From positions 56,828,984 to 56,892,983 of the forward strand of contig NC_088300.1 of NCBI RefSeq assembly GCF_032854445.1: a stretch of DNA of 64,000 nucleotides, written 5' to 3'. This DNA comes from Liolophura sinensis (Eukaryota > Mollusca > Polyplacophora > Chitonida > Chitonidae). Below, in pieces: positions 18,101 to 30,614 of this stretch; positions within the stretch are counted from its first letter, which is position 1; the number at the start of each line of letters is the position of its first letter. A program made the translations under genes and the position numbers. The notes below the pieces were generated by a model. It was not told where the DNA came from. It made no database searches and saw nothing but the letters and a program-made list of their open reading frames with translations.

Positions 18101-21100
18101 TTTTTTTTGTTATTTTTTTTTTTTTTAGTTTCACGGGTGCTGGAAACCAAATTTTTTGTTCTTTCTTTTTTAAACATATATTTTTGCAACCTGAAATAAA
18201 AAGCCTCAATGGCGAGTTGAATATCTTTGTTGTAAGTTGTCAAAAAGGAGCATCCAGTTCAGTTAGCTCCATTTTAGTTAGAATATGCCAGTAGTGCTTC
18301 TGTGAATAACAATATTGATGTTTCTCTGCTGACAGATCCAGTCCCTTCTGGCAGACAAGAGAGTAGCTGAGGCTTTAGAGCTCACCAAGAATGCTAAGAA
18401 GACTGGGCTGAGCCGAGAGAAGTTTATGAGAGTGAGTTTCTGGATTACACATTAAGTTTACGCCATAATCGGTGGCCAAATCACTTAGCCATAAGAGACC
18501 GCTTCAGTGTCACAAGAAAACACAATATATGTACACCCACTTATTTACTTGTTGTCATATGGTACAAAAATTGTTAAGTACAATGTTAAACCCCAAGCTT
18601 ACATGCATACTTAGCCATAAGAATGAGTTTATGGATTACAAATAAAGTTTGCACCATAACCGTTAAATACTCAATCTTAATTTAAGTCAAATTTAAAACT
18701 CATAACAATGCTAATTTTGTGCGAATTTGGAGTTAAGATTGTGATAGATATGCCTCATATTCCAACTATTAAGTGTTCACAATGTGTACCCAAGGATTAG
18801 GTCCAAATTAGCATTATGGTAGATCTTTTGTATTAATCAGATGTAAAATTCAGAGCTCACTTTCACAAAACTTAATCTGAACCCCATGTTATATAAAAAA
18901 AAGTTACAAGAAATATGATTGATGAAGTGTTGTGAAATTGACGTCCGATATGAAACCCAATCTGACATCCAGTTTAATCAGCGTCAGACTGCATCCAGTA
19001 GTAAGCATTATGTCATCTTCTATGAGGTGCATTTAAAGGTTGGTAAGTAAGTACTCTAATAAGATGTTCCTTATTAGTAAACAAATTCTTAGCTTATTAG
19101 CACAAATCGTTATTATCGTTATATCGTTATGAAGTAATCATTATTCCCGTTATATAGCAATGTCAAACTATCCCAGTTTCGTGTTTGTTTGTACAGATCT
19201 AGGATACCAGTTATGAAAACATTTAGCTCTAGTGAAAATTTAAACATGGACATATCACAGCCTTGTTCTGTTTTTCTCTTGAGCAGTTGTTTCGTCGCAT
19301 CCAGCAGCAGGCGGCATTCATTGAATTCAGTCAGCAGCACTTTGAGGAGGCCAGAGAGCTGTTTAAAGGCGGCCAAATTGATGTCAGAGAGGTCAGTGTG
19401 CTCCAGTTTTTTTCTGCTTTGTTTTCCTCACAGTTGCAAATCTTTGTTATTACACCTAATGCCCAAGTGCATCCATGTGTGACTCTTATTCATTTCACAT
19501 TATTAAATGTATAATGTAGTCTTTTACGATTCATAATATGACTTTTACTTTTAAAAAATGTATCTTTTAATGATTATTAAGAAATCTAATTTTTGGGCAG
19601 AAGTGAATCAGAGTCAAGTCTAGATAATATATTCATGGTACCAGCATTATTTATTCTATAATTTTCACATTCATGAATTTCTGTATGTTGAATACTTGAA
19701 TAGGTACTCAGCCTTTACCCCAAAATGCTGCCTTCCTCTTCTAACTTTGCCCGGGCTGTTCCCCCTCTCCATGACATCGCTGACCTCAATCAGCTGACCA
19801 AAGGTGACATAGAGGTCATGAAGGAATACAAATACTTCCTTAGGTCCTATTTGGAGGAGATCCGTGGAACAAGAGAAGGCATGGGATTTAAACAGGTCAG
19901 TATCTTCCACAGCACCATTATTTGTCATTATATCAAGTTATTTATGTACATGGTGTTTAACACAGTACTGAAAAACTTTCCCGTTACACGCCCTTTACCA
20001 GGTTTACAAGTAAGGACATGAAAGTGTCCTGTTGCCAGGTACATGACAGATCTACTGACTTAAAGCTGCAGACTATTTAGAGAGAGGCTCACATTGGCAA
20101 ACTTGTTTGTCTGGCCTTATGAACTACAGTGAGAAGAATGATTAATTAGACAGCAACGGTCCTCCGTAATAATTTGTTTATATATACTTGTACGTATATA
20201 GAAGAGAAAAGGCCCATGTACAACAGCAATTATATATAAGTTGAGTTCAGTGACCTGGTTGACAGCAGCATGTGATGAAAATCTGTGAAGATGCTTGCCT
20301 TTTGTACAGCAGCAATGTTATCTGTTTAACTTACTTGCCCAGGAGGTATCCACAGTGCTGTATCCCTTCTTTACCCCACCTGCTGCCAGGATGACAAAAA
20401 TTTAGATATGAAACATGTATTTAAAAAAATAATCAATGCTGAAGTCTCATAATTGTATTACTGCAACCTTTTCGCTTGTTTGCAAGGTGTTTATTTAAAC
20501 ATATTCTGAAGGTTTTATTCTGTGTAGATGGAAAACATTACACTATTTGTGAAGCCCTGAAATTGACCAATCGAAGCAATGTAGTCTTGTCTTCAAAGTC
20601 AGATAAGATGTGCATAAGATGCCCTGAAAGTTGCTCTTTTATTTGTGAAAAGGTTGAGGAATGAGGCGAAATCCAAATATTGGTAGATGTTTTGATGATA
20701 TAATGCACAGTGCTTTCCTTCTGGGTGAAAAAAAATCAAATAGAAGGTGTTACCAGAGAAATCAAAGCCGTAGTTCCTTTTCCAACAGGAGATAGATGGA
20801 GCACTTCTGAAGTTGTATGCAGAGGTTAACTCCCCTGAACTAATCCCCCTGATCGCCATTGACTCTGGCTGTGACCTCAAGGACTGTACAGAGGTGCTAG
20901 AGCAGTACCACAGGTATCACGCCCTCGGCCTGCTCTACAAGTTCCACGGGGAGAATGACAAAGCTCTGCACACATGGAGCAGGTAAGAGTTGATTTTTTT
21001 GTCCCAAAAATTGAATGTGTGATAGCAAGCAAACTCCATATAAAGTCTTACGTTGAGAGGTGAAACTTACTTTTCCAGTAGGATATCATCATTACCTTCC

Positions 21101-24100
21101 AGAGCACCCTTCTAAGATCAACAAAATTCTCAGATGAAAAAAAAATGAGCAAAAATTTAGGTCATTTACATGTACCTTATGAGCTGTTCTACACCACAGG
21201 AAATAGACCATGTTTATGTGGCAGGACCTAACATGCTAGTCATTGTTTTCCATGCTTCAAACATTTTGCAAGATACTGAACATATCTGCATATGTCTCTA
21301 GAAATAATTTCTGTATTTGAGTTATCTAATTTCAACGTGCAAAACTTAACTTTACCTGCAGGAAATGTGAATTTTTCGTTGCCCTCTCAAATTAGGAAAT
21401 ACTTGCACATATGTGAGTTAATAGCTAAATTGGCAGCTTTGACGCTTCATTTGTTGAGATGTTTTTATCATTACCAGGCTTGTTAATGGCGAGATTGAGG
21501 ATGAGTCCTTCCCAGGGTTTGAGTTTGTTGTGGAGTTTCTGGCAAAGTAAGTTTTCTGACAATCTTCTATCACAACATTATGTGTATAAAGCTTTCTTGA
21601 TGTACATGGCATACTTATGAGGCTGCTTGTTAAAGTCTTGTAGATATTTCCACACATAATTGTGTTTCACAGTAACTCAGGTGATTGTGGTACAAGTTCC
21701 CTGTAATGAAGATTTGCATTTGACAACAGAAGATATATATGGATCATAACTTCTATTTATTCAGTGAGCGACGTTTCAGTATAGATACTACCTTAATTCC
21801 TCAACTTTTTCGCATAGAAAGATTAACTTTCTGTGTAGTTTATGCTCATTTTTAATTTGTTTTTGGAACAAAACTACGTTGGTTGGTTTGGCCATTTTCA
21901 TGGCTTCACATAAAGTATAGTTTTATCAGGCAATACAGAATAATGCCTTCAGTAATTGCTTGAATGAAGGCCTTGCAAACACACAAAAAGTTTGAAAAAT
22001 TACAGTAATACTGCTGTCTCTCCGGCCGTAAGTGGGAAGGTCTCTCAGCAACCTGCGGATGGTCGTGGGTTCCCGCGGGCTCTGCCCGGTTTGCACCCAC
22101 CATAATGCTGACCGCCGTCGTATAAGTGAAATATTCTTGAATAAATAAATAATACTGTTGTTAGGCATGATATGCTTGATAATGGTATTAGTATCTACAT
22201 GAAAACATCACCCCCTGAATGAATAGCAGTTATACCGAAATGTCGCTCACTGAATAAATAGAAGCTGTAATCCATGTATATCTTATGTTAGCCAACCAAG
22301 CTTCTAAATGCAGTTGAAAGAAGTCACTTTGCATTTGACATGAGCTGAAGTATCTTTTACCTTTAATCAGAAGAAAGAGCAAGAACTGAAAGCCTTATCG
22401 GTCACACATGCTTGTTTCAGTAAATGAAATTAACTTTAAATAAATTATTAGAATGTTTAACTGATCTGGGTTTAGCGCCACACCAGTAGTATTAAAGCCA
22501 TATCTTGGCAATAAATTATATAATGATGTGAAGAATAAAGCCATATATTACTCTGAATCATGAAATGTTTAATTTGTAGTTTAAGTGATCATGAGTTGAT
22601 ATGGAAGTATGTGGACTGGGCTTTGGAGAAGGATGAAGACATTGGAGTGAAGGTGAGTGTGATACACTGTGATATCACAGCCTGCCAGCTGGGAGCATTT
22701 GGACATTAGTTCATTAAGATTGGAGCAGAGGGAAAGGTTCTAAAGAATAATTTTAATTGTTCATACATCATGATTCCTGATCATGAAATTTTCCAAGATC
22801 AGTGCTTACGCAGGGTTTGTAGGGGTCCTTAAAATCCTGGAAAGTCCTTGATTTTAGATGAAGTGATTTCCAGACATGGAAAGTCCTTGATTTTAGATGA
22901 AGTGATTTCCAGACATTGAAAGTCCTTGATTTTAGATGAAGTGATTTCCAGACATTGAAAGTCCTTGAAAATCATGTATTTTTAAATAAGTGCTTGAAAT
23001 TTAGAAATTTGTCCTTAGTATTTTTTTGTTACAAGTAGTTTACTGCCAAATAAACATGTATGTTAAATGCTTAGTGAAATTTGCTTAAATATACTGTAGA
23101 CCAAAAATAGTTGAACACAAGTGTAACTGTGATTATACATACCGATGTTAAGGGAGGTAACCATCGCTAGATGTCGCTCCTGTCAATCTGATACCGCTGT
23201 CCTGTTTCTGAAAGTGATAGGATACAAACCAAAAGCTAAGTTCGTCTTCTTGAGGATGGACTCTCACATGTTACTCCAGACTTCACCATGCCAGGAAAGC
23301 ACATCTTTAGCAACCTTTACATGTGATATGGGTGCAATAAAAACGATGCGATTGATGTAGCCTCGTCCAAAACTGATGCCAACTGAGCGCCAGTGCTGAC
23401 GGAAATGCTGGCAGATTAAAAGTTAACTGGATGAACTGAAAACAGTTGCCATACATGAGACATTATTCATTTTTTTTTTTGTATTTTTTTATTTATTTAT
23501 CTTTTATGATATACATATAATGATTTTGAACATGAAGTTACATGAAAATCAGCTGGTGGCCATGTAAAGCTTAAAGAATAAATCGGTTCATTTCATATAA
23601 TTGAATTTTCTTGTTTTCTGACCTGAAATTGTCAAGAATAACTTGCAGTTGTGATGTACACTAGATATGTAAGATAATGGCTTAAAAATCTCAAAATACA
23701 TGCCAGAATCTTCTATTATGTGATATGGGGAAAGGTACCTGATGCTACAGAAGTGTGGGCATTGAAGTGCCATGCTGTACATGTAGGTGCCTGATGCTAC
23801 AGAAGTGTGGGCATTGAAGTGCCATGCTGTACATGTAGGTACCTGATGCTACAGAAGTGTGGGCATTGAAGTGCCATGCTCTACATGTAGGTACCTGACA
23901 CTACAGAAGTGTGGGTATTGAAGTGCCATGCTGTACATGTAGGTACCTGACGCTACAGAAGTGTGGGCATTGAAGTGCCATGCTGTACATGTAGGTACCT
24001 GACGCTACAGAAGCTTGGGCATTGAAGTGCCATGCTGTACATGTAGGTACCTGACGCTACAGAAGCTTGGTGATTGAAGTGCCATGCTGTACATGTAGGT

Positions 24101-27100
24101 ACCTGATGCTACAGAAGTGTGGGCATTGAAGTGCCATGCTGTACATGTAGGTGCCTGATGCTACAGAAGTGTGGTCATTGAAGTGCCATGCTGTACATGT
24201 AGGTAACTGACACTGATGCCCAATAAAGTCACACTGCATATGTATATCATGTATACTGACAAGCCAAGTCCAAGTCATCTTGCGCAGTTCCAATGGTAGT
24301 TCAGGGATATGACTGTAGGTTTTCAAATTACCAGTCAGACACTGTGACCATTGTGGGGGATGTCATTGTCAATCAGATATGTGGGGTTAATGTATGTCTA
24401 TGTCATTGTACAAACAAGTTAATATAAAAAGTATGGTTGCTCATTTGCATGTGGATTAAGATCCTTGAAAGTGCCTGAAAACAAAACTATTTAAGTCCGT
24501 GAAAGTCCGGGGAAAATCTTTTGTTTATTCCCTTGATTCATGTTCATGTAATGGTATATGAATAAGTATGTATTATCTTGAATTTTTAATGTCCCCTGAA
24601 TGTTTGCTAGGAAAATTGACACTTTAAAGTATGACCTTCCAGACTATGCAATCATCAGCCAAGTGTGATATGTTTCAGATTTTCACGGAACGTCCTGCGT
24701 CAGAAGCTCAGACAGAGAGATTGCGGCCTGACACTGTTGTCGACTATCTACACAAATTCCCAAAGGCTGTCATTTCTTACCTGGAGTATCTTGTCTTTCA
24801 GAAAAAACTTGAGGTTTGTAGAAGTTTAACTTAATAATTCTGTATGTAAGTGGGAAGGTCTTCCAGCAACCTGCGGATGGTCATGGGTTTCTCCCGGGCT
24901 CTGCCTAGTTTCCTCCCACCATAATGCTGGCTGCCATCGTGTATGTGAAATATTCTTGAGTATGGCATAAAACACCAATCAAATAAATAAAATACATAAT
25001 AATTATATAGAATGAAAAACTAAACTTGTCATACATGAATTTTAGGTGCATATTATTATATATCGTTCATTATATTTCTTGAACTTCGGTAAATTTGGTT
25101 AAACAGTGACAAATAATACCATGGTCAGTAAGCCAAATCATGTAAGTATTGTAAGGGTTGTGTGAAACCACAGCCAAAAAGTAAATTTGGGGACCTTTTG
25201 TCAGTAGATTGTAATGTTAGACTGTTTTCTCAGTGGACAATCCACAATTGCTTTAATGAACTGCCCCTGATAACATGTTCGAGACTGTTGTATATTAACA
25301 TGCTAATTTTTTCAATAGCTGAGACATCCTGCAGAAAGTCCTTTTCTTACTCAGACGCCTCAGTAAATAAATGACCCATGTTAAAACACGAGATGTCAAC
25401 AATTTGATGTACTTAGTGACTCTTTGAGCTGCTGATGACAGTTACATATGGCATCCTTTTCTGTTCTTGTGTATGATCTGTGACAGTTACATATGGCATC
25501 CTGTTCTGTTCATGTGTGATCTGTGACAGTTACATATGGCATCCTGTTCTGTTCATGTGTGATCTGTGACAGTTACATATGGCATCCTGTTCTGTTCATG
25601 TGTGATCTGTGACAGTTACATATGGCATCCTGTCCTGTTCATGTGTGATCTGTGACAGTTACATATGGCATCCTGTTCTGTTCATGTGTATGATCTGTGA
25701 CAATTACATATGGCATCCTGTTCTGTTCATGTGTATGATGTGTGACTGTTAACAGAAGGAAAAGTACCACACCCACCTGGCTGTGCTGTACCTAGATGCT
25801 GTGCTCAAACTGCTTAAGGACCCCAGTGCAAAGAAAGAGGACCAAGACATTGCCAGGTGAGGGCTCAGGGTTTATTACATGACTGTGAAAAACCAATAAC
25901 CTGTTTGTCTATAGTTTGAGATGTAATGTAACTTTCAGCATTATTTCAGTCATATTAAAGAAGCTATGCTGCAGATTTTTGGCAAATAATCGATCAGTGC
26001 AAATGTTTGTTATTATTTTAGAATAGCCAAAGTAACTACCTTCCAAAATATATTAGCCTTCTCTCTGCACATGTTATTGCTCAAAATAGGTAATAAATTT
26101 TCTAAAATTTGTAACACTAGTAGCATTATAACTTTTTCAAACTTCAAAATCATTTTAACAGTATAAATAGTACAGGTACCTGTCTGATATTTACTCAAAG
26201 GAAATAATTTGAGCCATTCTGAAAAAATGCTGAAAATTTGATTTGATCTAATTGATTTTTGCTTAAAATCTCCAGTATAGTCTCTTCAAAATGGTGTCTC
26301 TTTGCACTAATATTTCAACTATGGTGTCACTGAGATGCTATGTGGACGACAATAAACTGCTGACTCCGACTCAGGATGGCATCCAGGTCTTCTTGAAATG
26401 TGAAATGGAGTGAGGGATTTAACATGATTCGTGTTGTGTTTGTTTTAGATCGAAGCTACGTCACATGTTACAAATGTCCAACTTGTACCGAGTTCAGTTG
26501 ATCTTGGGAAAGGTTCGAGAGACTGATATGTATGCAGAGTGTGCCATACTCTACGGAAAGGTAGGATGTTTGTTGAAGTTGATCAAGTTTATTTAGTAGA
26601 GTAAAAGTTTGCTGGTGGTGAAGACCTTGCCAGGGCCTACACTACAAGAGTTATCCCCCTTAGTGTGACTGATCATTCATCAGCGTTGTGCCCACTTATA
26701 TATACTGTTCTTTCACTGTTATTTTGAGTATTCGTGGAAGTTTTTGATTGATTTTTTTAATAAATGAATAGTATTGGCCTCCTTGGAATTTTCGTATAGT
26801 TGTGTGTTGAAACAGAAGAGGTATCAGATTGAGGATGTAGATATCATTTGCTTATCAAGTTTTTGTTTGATATTTGCAGCTGGAAGAACATGATAAGGCA
26901 TTGAGGATTTTAGTTCACAAACTTAAAGATTATGGTGGTGCTGAAAACTATTGTTTGGTGAATTCCCACGGCAAAGAACATTCCTACAGAAAGCGACTGT
27001 TCCATATATTATTGAATGTGTACTTAGATCCTAACTATGAGTAAGTACATGAGGACTAAGTGCAAGTGAATAAGCATTGGACTTTATTATACTGGTATCA

Positions 27101-28706
27101 TTATCGTATCAGGAACATTAGTTTAAAATTTGGTACAATATTCCTAGAAATTAATAATTATGGAAACTTACCAACATCAGATGTACTCTTGAAATTAGTT
27201 CTGCCTGTAAGCACATATTTGTTGTTTGAGAAAGAATCAAAACATACCTGACATTACATTCTTATAGGTATGTTAATCTTCAGTCATTGACCAATTTCAA
27301 ACTTTTTTAGAAGTGGGAAATCATCCAGTCTTTGTACTGGGCCGATTATGGCAGTATTTCTCATGCCTCCATGGTACTTAACATTGAAATGTTAGACCTA
27401 TGGGTGGTCTTTCTCATACCTCCACATGTAAGATTGAAATGCATGTATTTTCAACATTCCCTGCAGTTTTGATGATTTAAGGCACAACTGCCCCATAGTT
27501 GGGGTCTGTTCTTGTTCATACAAAGTACAAGCACTGTACCCTGACATCATGTTGTGTTTCTGTTCATCAGAAGGCGAGATGTACTGTTAGGCCCAGCGGT
27601 GGCTCTGTTAAATAGTAATGAGTCAGACTTTGATACTGTTAAGGTAAGATATGAATGTATAACTTTATGTTTTTAGCTTAGTTGTTGATCCCTAATATTT
27701 AAATTTTATACAAGTTAAAATAACAATCAAATACTTAAGTTTGCTTTCGTGAATGTATTTAAAATGTGCAAAGGCAAATTACTGAGACTAAGCATCCTCA
27801 GACTTCATCATGTCAATTTTTGTCAGCATGGTATTGCAGTAAGTCAGCACCACATGTATTACTGTGTCGACATTGAAAGTGAGTCACGTTATGATCTAAG
27901 TTCGGTGTATGTGTGTATTGGCAGGTGTTGCAGGCGTTACCTGACTCCTGGTCTGTAGGTCTTCTCTCCCAGTTTTTATCACGGGCCACCCGTAAGAGTA
28001 TGAACCACTCAAGGACAACTCGGATAGAACGTATGTTAGCTAGGGGAGAGAATTTACAGGTCAAGCAGGCATCTATTCAGCTACAGAGCGATCCTGTCGT
28101 CCTGACGGAGGAACAGTGAGTACTTGGAAGTTGAACTGATGACTAACTGAACAAACGAAAATGGCATATTAAAAAAGGATCAAAGGTCAGATACATTTTA
28201 TGGCCAGCTGAAGACCATTATTCATTCTGACATCAAGCTCTTACTGTCTCAGCTGTGGATTTAGATCTGGAGGTCTTTCAAAAAACTGTTCAAAGAGGGT
28301 GGGTTCCTCCACAAATAACATGTGTCAAATAAGAGAAAAAACCAAACACCACTCAAGTAACTTAAGTATGGTGATGTTTATTTGTTACTGACTTATTTTG
28401 ACATGATAGTTCAGTGTGACTTGCTTATTTTGGAAACATATTGTAAACAACCATGGTGTGAATATTTTGTAAGATCTAGTCAGTCAAGAAATCAAATATT
28501 CAGTTTGTGCGAATAACTATCAAGCCAGCAATTTAAGGAATGTGTTTTTTATTCTCTTTTTCAGAATGTGTGCAGTGTGTAACCGAGCTTTCAGTGAGAC
28601 CACGTTTGTGCGTTATCCAAATGGAGTTGTGACTCATGTACATTGTGCCAAAAACAAACATGTCTGCCCAGTGACTGGCAAACTGTTCAGCACCAAAAAA
28701 TCCTGA
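12167..28706 (+). CDS. TGFBRAP1: TGFBRAP1 / Vps3-type CORVET subunit, complete, 22 coding exons
   Basis: Exons: 12167-12241, 13327-13379, 13643-13736, 14352-14450, 14720-14806, 15285-15389, 15866-16000, 17352-17512, 17898-18030, 18336-18431, 19287-19391, 19704-19895, 20789-20982, 21478-21546, 22580-22652, 24679-24813, 25756-25856, 26449-26560, 26880-27040, 27571-27643, 27925-28115, 28565-28706. They join into 861 codons without a stop; vertebrate TGFBRAP1 is about 860. Family landmarks are in order: MSVKAFELV start, NLYIGTNDCFV, NRIMVLCDS, ALGMFVTSAGISQR, LDQQQKQ, DLNQLTKGD, KEKYHTHLAVLYLDAV, LPDSWSV. Residues about 25-300 form the citron-homology (CNH) propeller; about 560-730 is the clathrin-type helical repeat region. 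The C-terminus has C817-x2-C820 and H839-x-H841-C842, a zinc-binding-like remnant. The protein is the Vps3-type subunit of CORVET, tethering early endosomes through Rab5, and was first described as a TGF-beta receptor-associated protein. All borders are GT-AG; exon 1 has an unusual donor, GTTGCT. Confidence 0.96.
12915..13175 (+). mobile_element. SINE family A, near full-length, in TGFBRAP1 intron 1
   Basis: Begins AGTTGGTTAGCGCGCTAGCA (tRNA-like head), with GAGTTCAAGTCC as the B box, the full core and GAGTACGGCGTAAAACACCA before an A-rich tail. Low divergence suggests recent insertion compared with the copy at 5628. A 65-codon frame inside it is not a gene. Confidence 0.92.
13800..14017 (+). 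repeat. Dispersed repeat R1, copy 1 (TGFBRAP1 intron 3)
   Basis: Matches 30615-30823 by eye: shared blocks include TAAATCGTCAACC/TAAATCATCAACC, the TTTCAACC segment, GTTATTTCTCCACACC/GTTATTTCTCTACACC, and TTCAAAATATTGG. Roughly 210 bp, same orientation, moderately diverged. No tRNA-like head was recognised, so the family is unknown. Confidence 0.7.
15484..15790 (+). repeat. Degenerate tandem repeat, TGFBRAP1 intron 6
   Basis: Imperfect units of roughly 40-50 bases around TGTCATGTCTGGTGTC and TGTTCTGTTACTGG lie between exons 6 and 7. The open frames through it begin in exon 6 and run into the intron, so they are not independent genes. Confidence 0.7.
18540..18602 (+). mobile_element. SINE family B, 3' tail fragment
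   Basis: TGTCATATGGTACAAAAATT followed by TTAAGTACAATGTTAAACCC matches the 3' end of the family B copy at 37869-38056 (TCATATGACTGAAAAATTGT, ACGACGTTAAACCC). Diverged and short; in intron 10 of TGFBRAP1. Confidence 0.6.
20465..20660 (+). repeat. Dispersed repeat R2, copy 1 (TGFBRAP1 intron 12)
   Basis: About 195 bp matching 61474-61671 in the same orientation. Shared blocks are GTTTATTTAAACATATTCTG/GTTTATTTAAGCATATTCTG, GTGAAGCCCTGAAATTGACC/GTAAAGCCCTGAAACTGGCC, AATGTAGT and CTGAAAGTTGCTCTTT. Unnamed interspersed family. The frames at 20476 and 20599 lie wholly or partly in it. Confidence 0.75.
22015..22153 (+). mobile_element. SINE family A, 5'-truncated
   Basis: Starts TCTCTCCGGCCGTAAGTGGG and carries the core (AACCTGCGGATGGTCGTGGG, CACCATAATGCTGACCGC) to GAAATATTCTTGAATAAATA. 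It lacks the tRNA-like head and the CACCAATCAAA box. Intron 14 of TGFBRAP1. Confidence 0.9.
22844..22968 (+). repeat. 39-bp tandem repeat, 3 copies
   Basis: Copies start at 22844, 22883 and 22922 with GTCCTTGATTTTAGATGAAG, plus a partial fourth. Intron 15 of TGFBRAP1. Confidence 0.93.
23734..24211 (+). repeat. 52-bp minisatellite, about 9 units
   Basis: Units begin GGTACCTGATGCTACAGAAG, continue with GGGCATTGAAGTGCCATG and end CTGTACATGTA. It lies in intron 15 of TGFBRAP1, several hundred bases before exon 16. Substitutions between units are few. Overlapping minus-strand frames are repeat-driven. Confidence 0.96.
24845..24993 (+). mobile_element. SINE family A, 5'-truncated
   Basis: GTAAGTGGGAAGGTCTTCCA, AACCTGCGGATGGTCATGGG, CCTCCCACCATAATGCTGGC and GGCATAAAACACCAATCAAA, followed by an AAAT tail. 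Begins about 30 bases after the exon 16 donor of TGFBRAP1. Confidence 0.92.
25434..25755 (+). repeat. 43-45-bp minisatellite, 7 units, ending at the exon 17 acceptor
   Basis: Units start TGACAGTTACATATGGCATC and end around CTGTTCATGTGTGATCTG. The last truncated unit, TGTGACTGTTA, joins directly to ACAG, which is the acceptor of exon 17 (first exon base 25756). The intron end is therefore built from array sequence. Confidence 0.93.
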
Positions 28707-29045
28707 CGGCCTGATTGGTTGTTAAGTGGCAGCTGGTCTGTGTCAGGAGAAATGTGACAAAGTGAATACATGTATATGTTTCAGTGTTTGTGCAATCTTC
28801 ATCTGATTGATTTTGGAATCCCAAGATTGATCTAGCAGCTGTAAATTATGTTTGCAATAAATCTTGTTTGGAGCTTTTGAAATGTCGTGAAGTCGAAAAC
28901 ATGCCAATCTGGGACAAGCCATGACAGTCTTCATGTCACACTGTCTTCATGTTTGTTTTATCACTGTCCAAATTTTAGCCTGCTTTTTGAATAGTCCATT
29001 TTTCTTAGTCTTTTTTTATATCTATTACAAATGAATAAAAGGGAT
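28707..29045 (+). other. 3' UTR of TGFBRAP1 with two poly(A) signals
   Basis: AATAAA occurs at 28856-28861 and 29034-29039 after the TGA stop at 28704-28706. A short UTR of about 170 or 350 bases is implied. The minus-strand frame at 28743-28934 has no recognisable features. Confidence 0.65.
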
Positions 29046-29449
29046 TTTGTTTTCACTTAATCCTGTCATAGTGGAAGATAAATAGCATTATAAAAGTTAT
29101 AGCATTATTTCCATGATTTATGTGTAGATATGTATTTGTTATTTATAAAGTGTAAAATTGTCGGTTGAAACAAATAGTTTACACTACACTTTTATTACCA
29201 CATGGGTGGGTATATTGACCTGTGAGTCAAATCTTATCACACATTATTGAAACAAAACTGTTGATACAGATAAATAATTGAATTAAACTACAGTCAAGAT
29301 TGAATACCACAGAAATTGTTCTGATGACAAGTAAAAATAATTGGTTTCAACAGTGATAGATGAAAAAGATTCACCTTGTCTTGTAAGTTGATAATCATTT
29401 TCCCTTCTAACAGTATTTACAGTGATCAAGTATCACTGCACAATATCCC

Positions 29450-29800
29450 TTGTTGTGCAGATCTTGGCTAATTGGTTCAAACACTTGTTATTCAGTCACT
29501 AAGACAATCGAGGTACAGGTTCAATCCCAGTCTTGGATACAAAAGTTTTTGATTCTTAACTGTCACTGTTCACAGGTGTCAATATGTGGTCGACGACATT
29601 CGTATTGTTATCTAACATTAGCTGACCACTTATCTTTCACCAGTGTGGTGAGCATATCTGAATGGGAAATTTCTTCAATAGTTTGCCAAAGGTTTGTGAC
29701 TTATTCTTGGCATTCAGGTTTCCTTCCTCGATTAAACAAACTGCCATCGTACAAATGAAGAAAAAATTCTTGAGCTTGGCGTTAAATAACAATGATATAT
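29450..29800 (+). mobile_element. Putative tRNA-derived SINE (family C), diverged
   Basis: A tRNA-like head is suggested by TTGGCTAATTGGTTCAAAC and a B-box-like ACAGGTTCAATCCCAG. The 3' end, CCATCGTACAAATG then TTCTTGAGCTTGGCGTTAAA, echoes the family A tail (CCGTCGTATAAGTG...TTCTTGAGTACGGCGTAAAA). It probably shares the 3' module of family A behind a different head. Confidence 0.55.
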
Positions 29801-30614
29801 ATATATCAAATGCATAAATACTTCCGGTTTTATCCTCTATAATGGTGCCATGTCCTGTATGTACCTTCGGACAAGTTTCATCATTTGTCAGCCAGTGAGA
29901 AAGTATATTTTGTTTATTGATTGTCATTGATTTTAGATCCAAATAGCAATAGGGCAATTATGTATGTCAATGGCAGTTGGAATTTGTTGGCAGCAGCAGC
30001 ATATGATTTGGAAACATGCGTTTTCATTAAAAAAAAAACAACATGTGTTACAATTATACTTCACAGCTTTGTCTGTTTAGGATATTTACAGAATTTAAGT
30101 TAAGTATTGTTACTGATACATTCTGATATAATCAGAAAGCAGATTTGCATAATATTAGTACATGTACATGTATGTTGATTTTATGGTTACAGAATGAGCT
30201 GTGAATAATTGTTAAGAGATAGAATCGTGAGATTATGACACTGTGCTTGATCCAGGATAAGCGACTGTTGAATGTGTGAATGTGGGATTTAGAATAAAGA
30301 AGATGTTTCATTACCTGGGCATTTAGAATGGCTGTGGAAATGAAACACTACTACACTTGTTCTTTTTTTATTGTATTTTATTTATTAGAAAATTTCACTT
30401 ATCTTTTGGATGATAAAAGAAAAAGAGCATGCTATATTATACAAAATAATACCTCAGCTGAAAGAAAACTGAACTATTGTGAAAGAAGGGGGGTGAGGAA
30501 TTAGCTGAAGTAACCTCTCTCATCATCAGATGAAATACAGCGGTGATCAACCCATTGTTAATAGTAACCTCTTACAATACATGTACCACACACTTAGAAT
30601 ACAGTGCAATATAC
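29801..30614. other. Intergenic, nothing recognised
   Basis: AT-rich sequence with no credible exon or RNA gene. It contains the common ACATGTACATGTA motif near 30161-30173. Confidence 0.6.
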
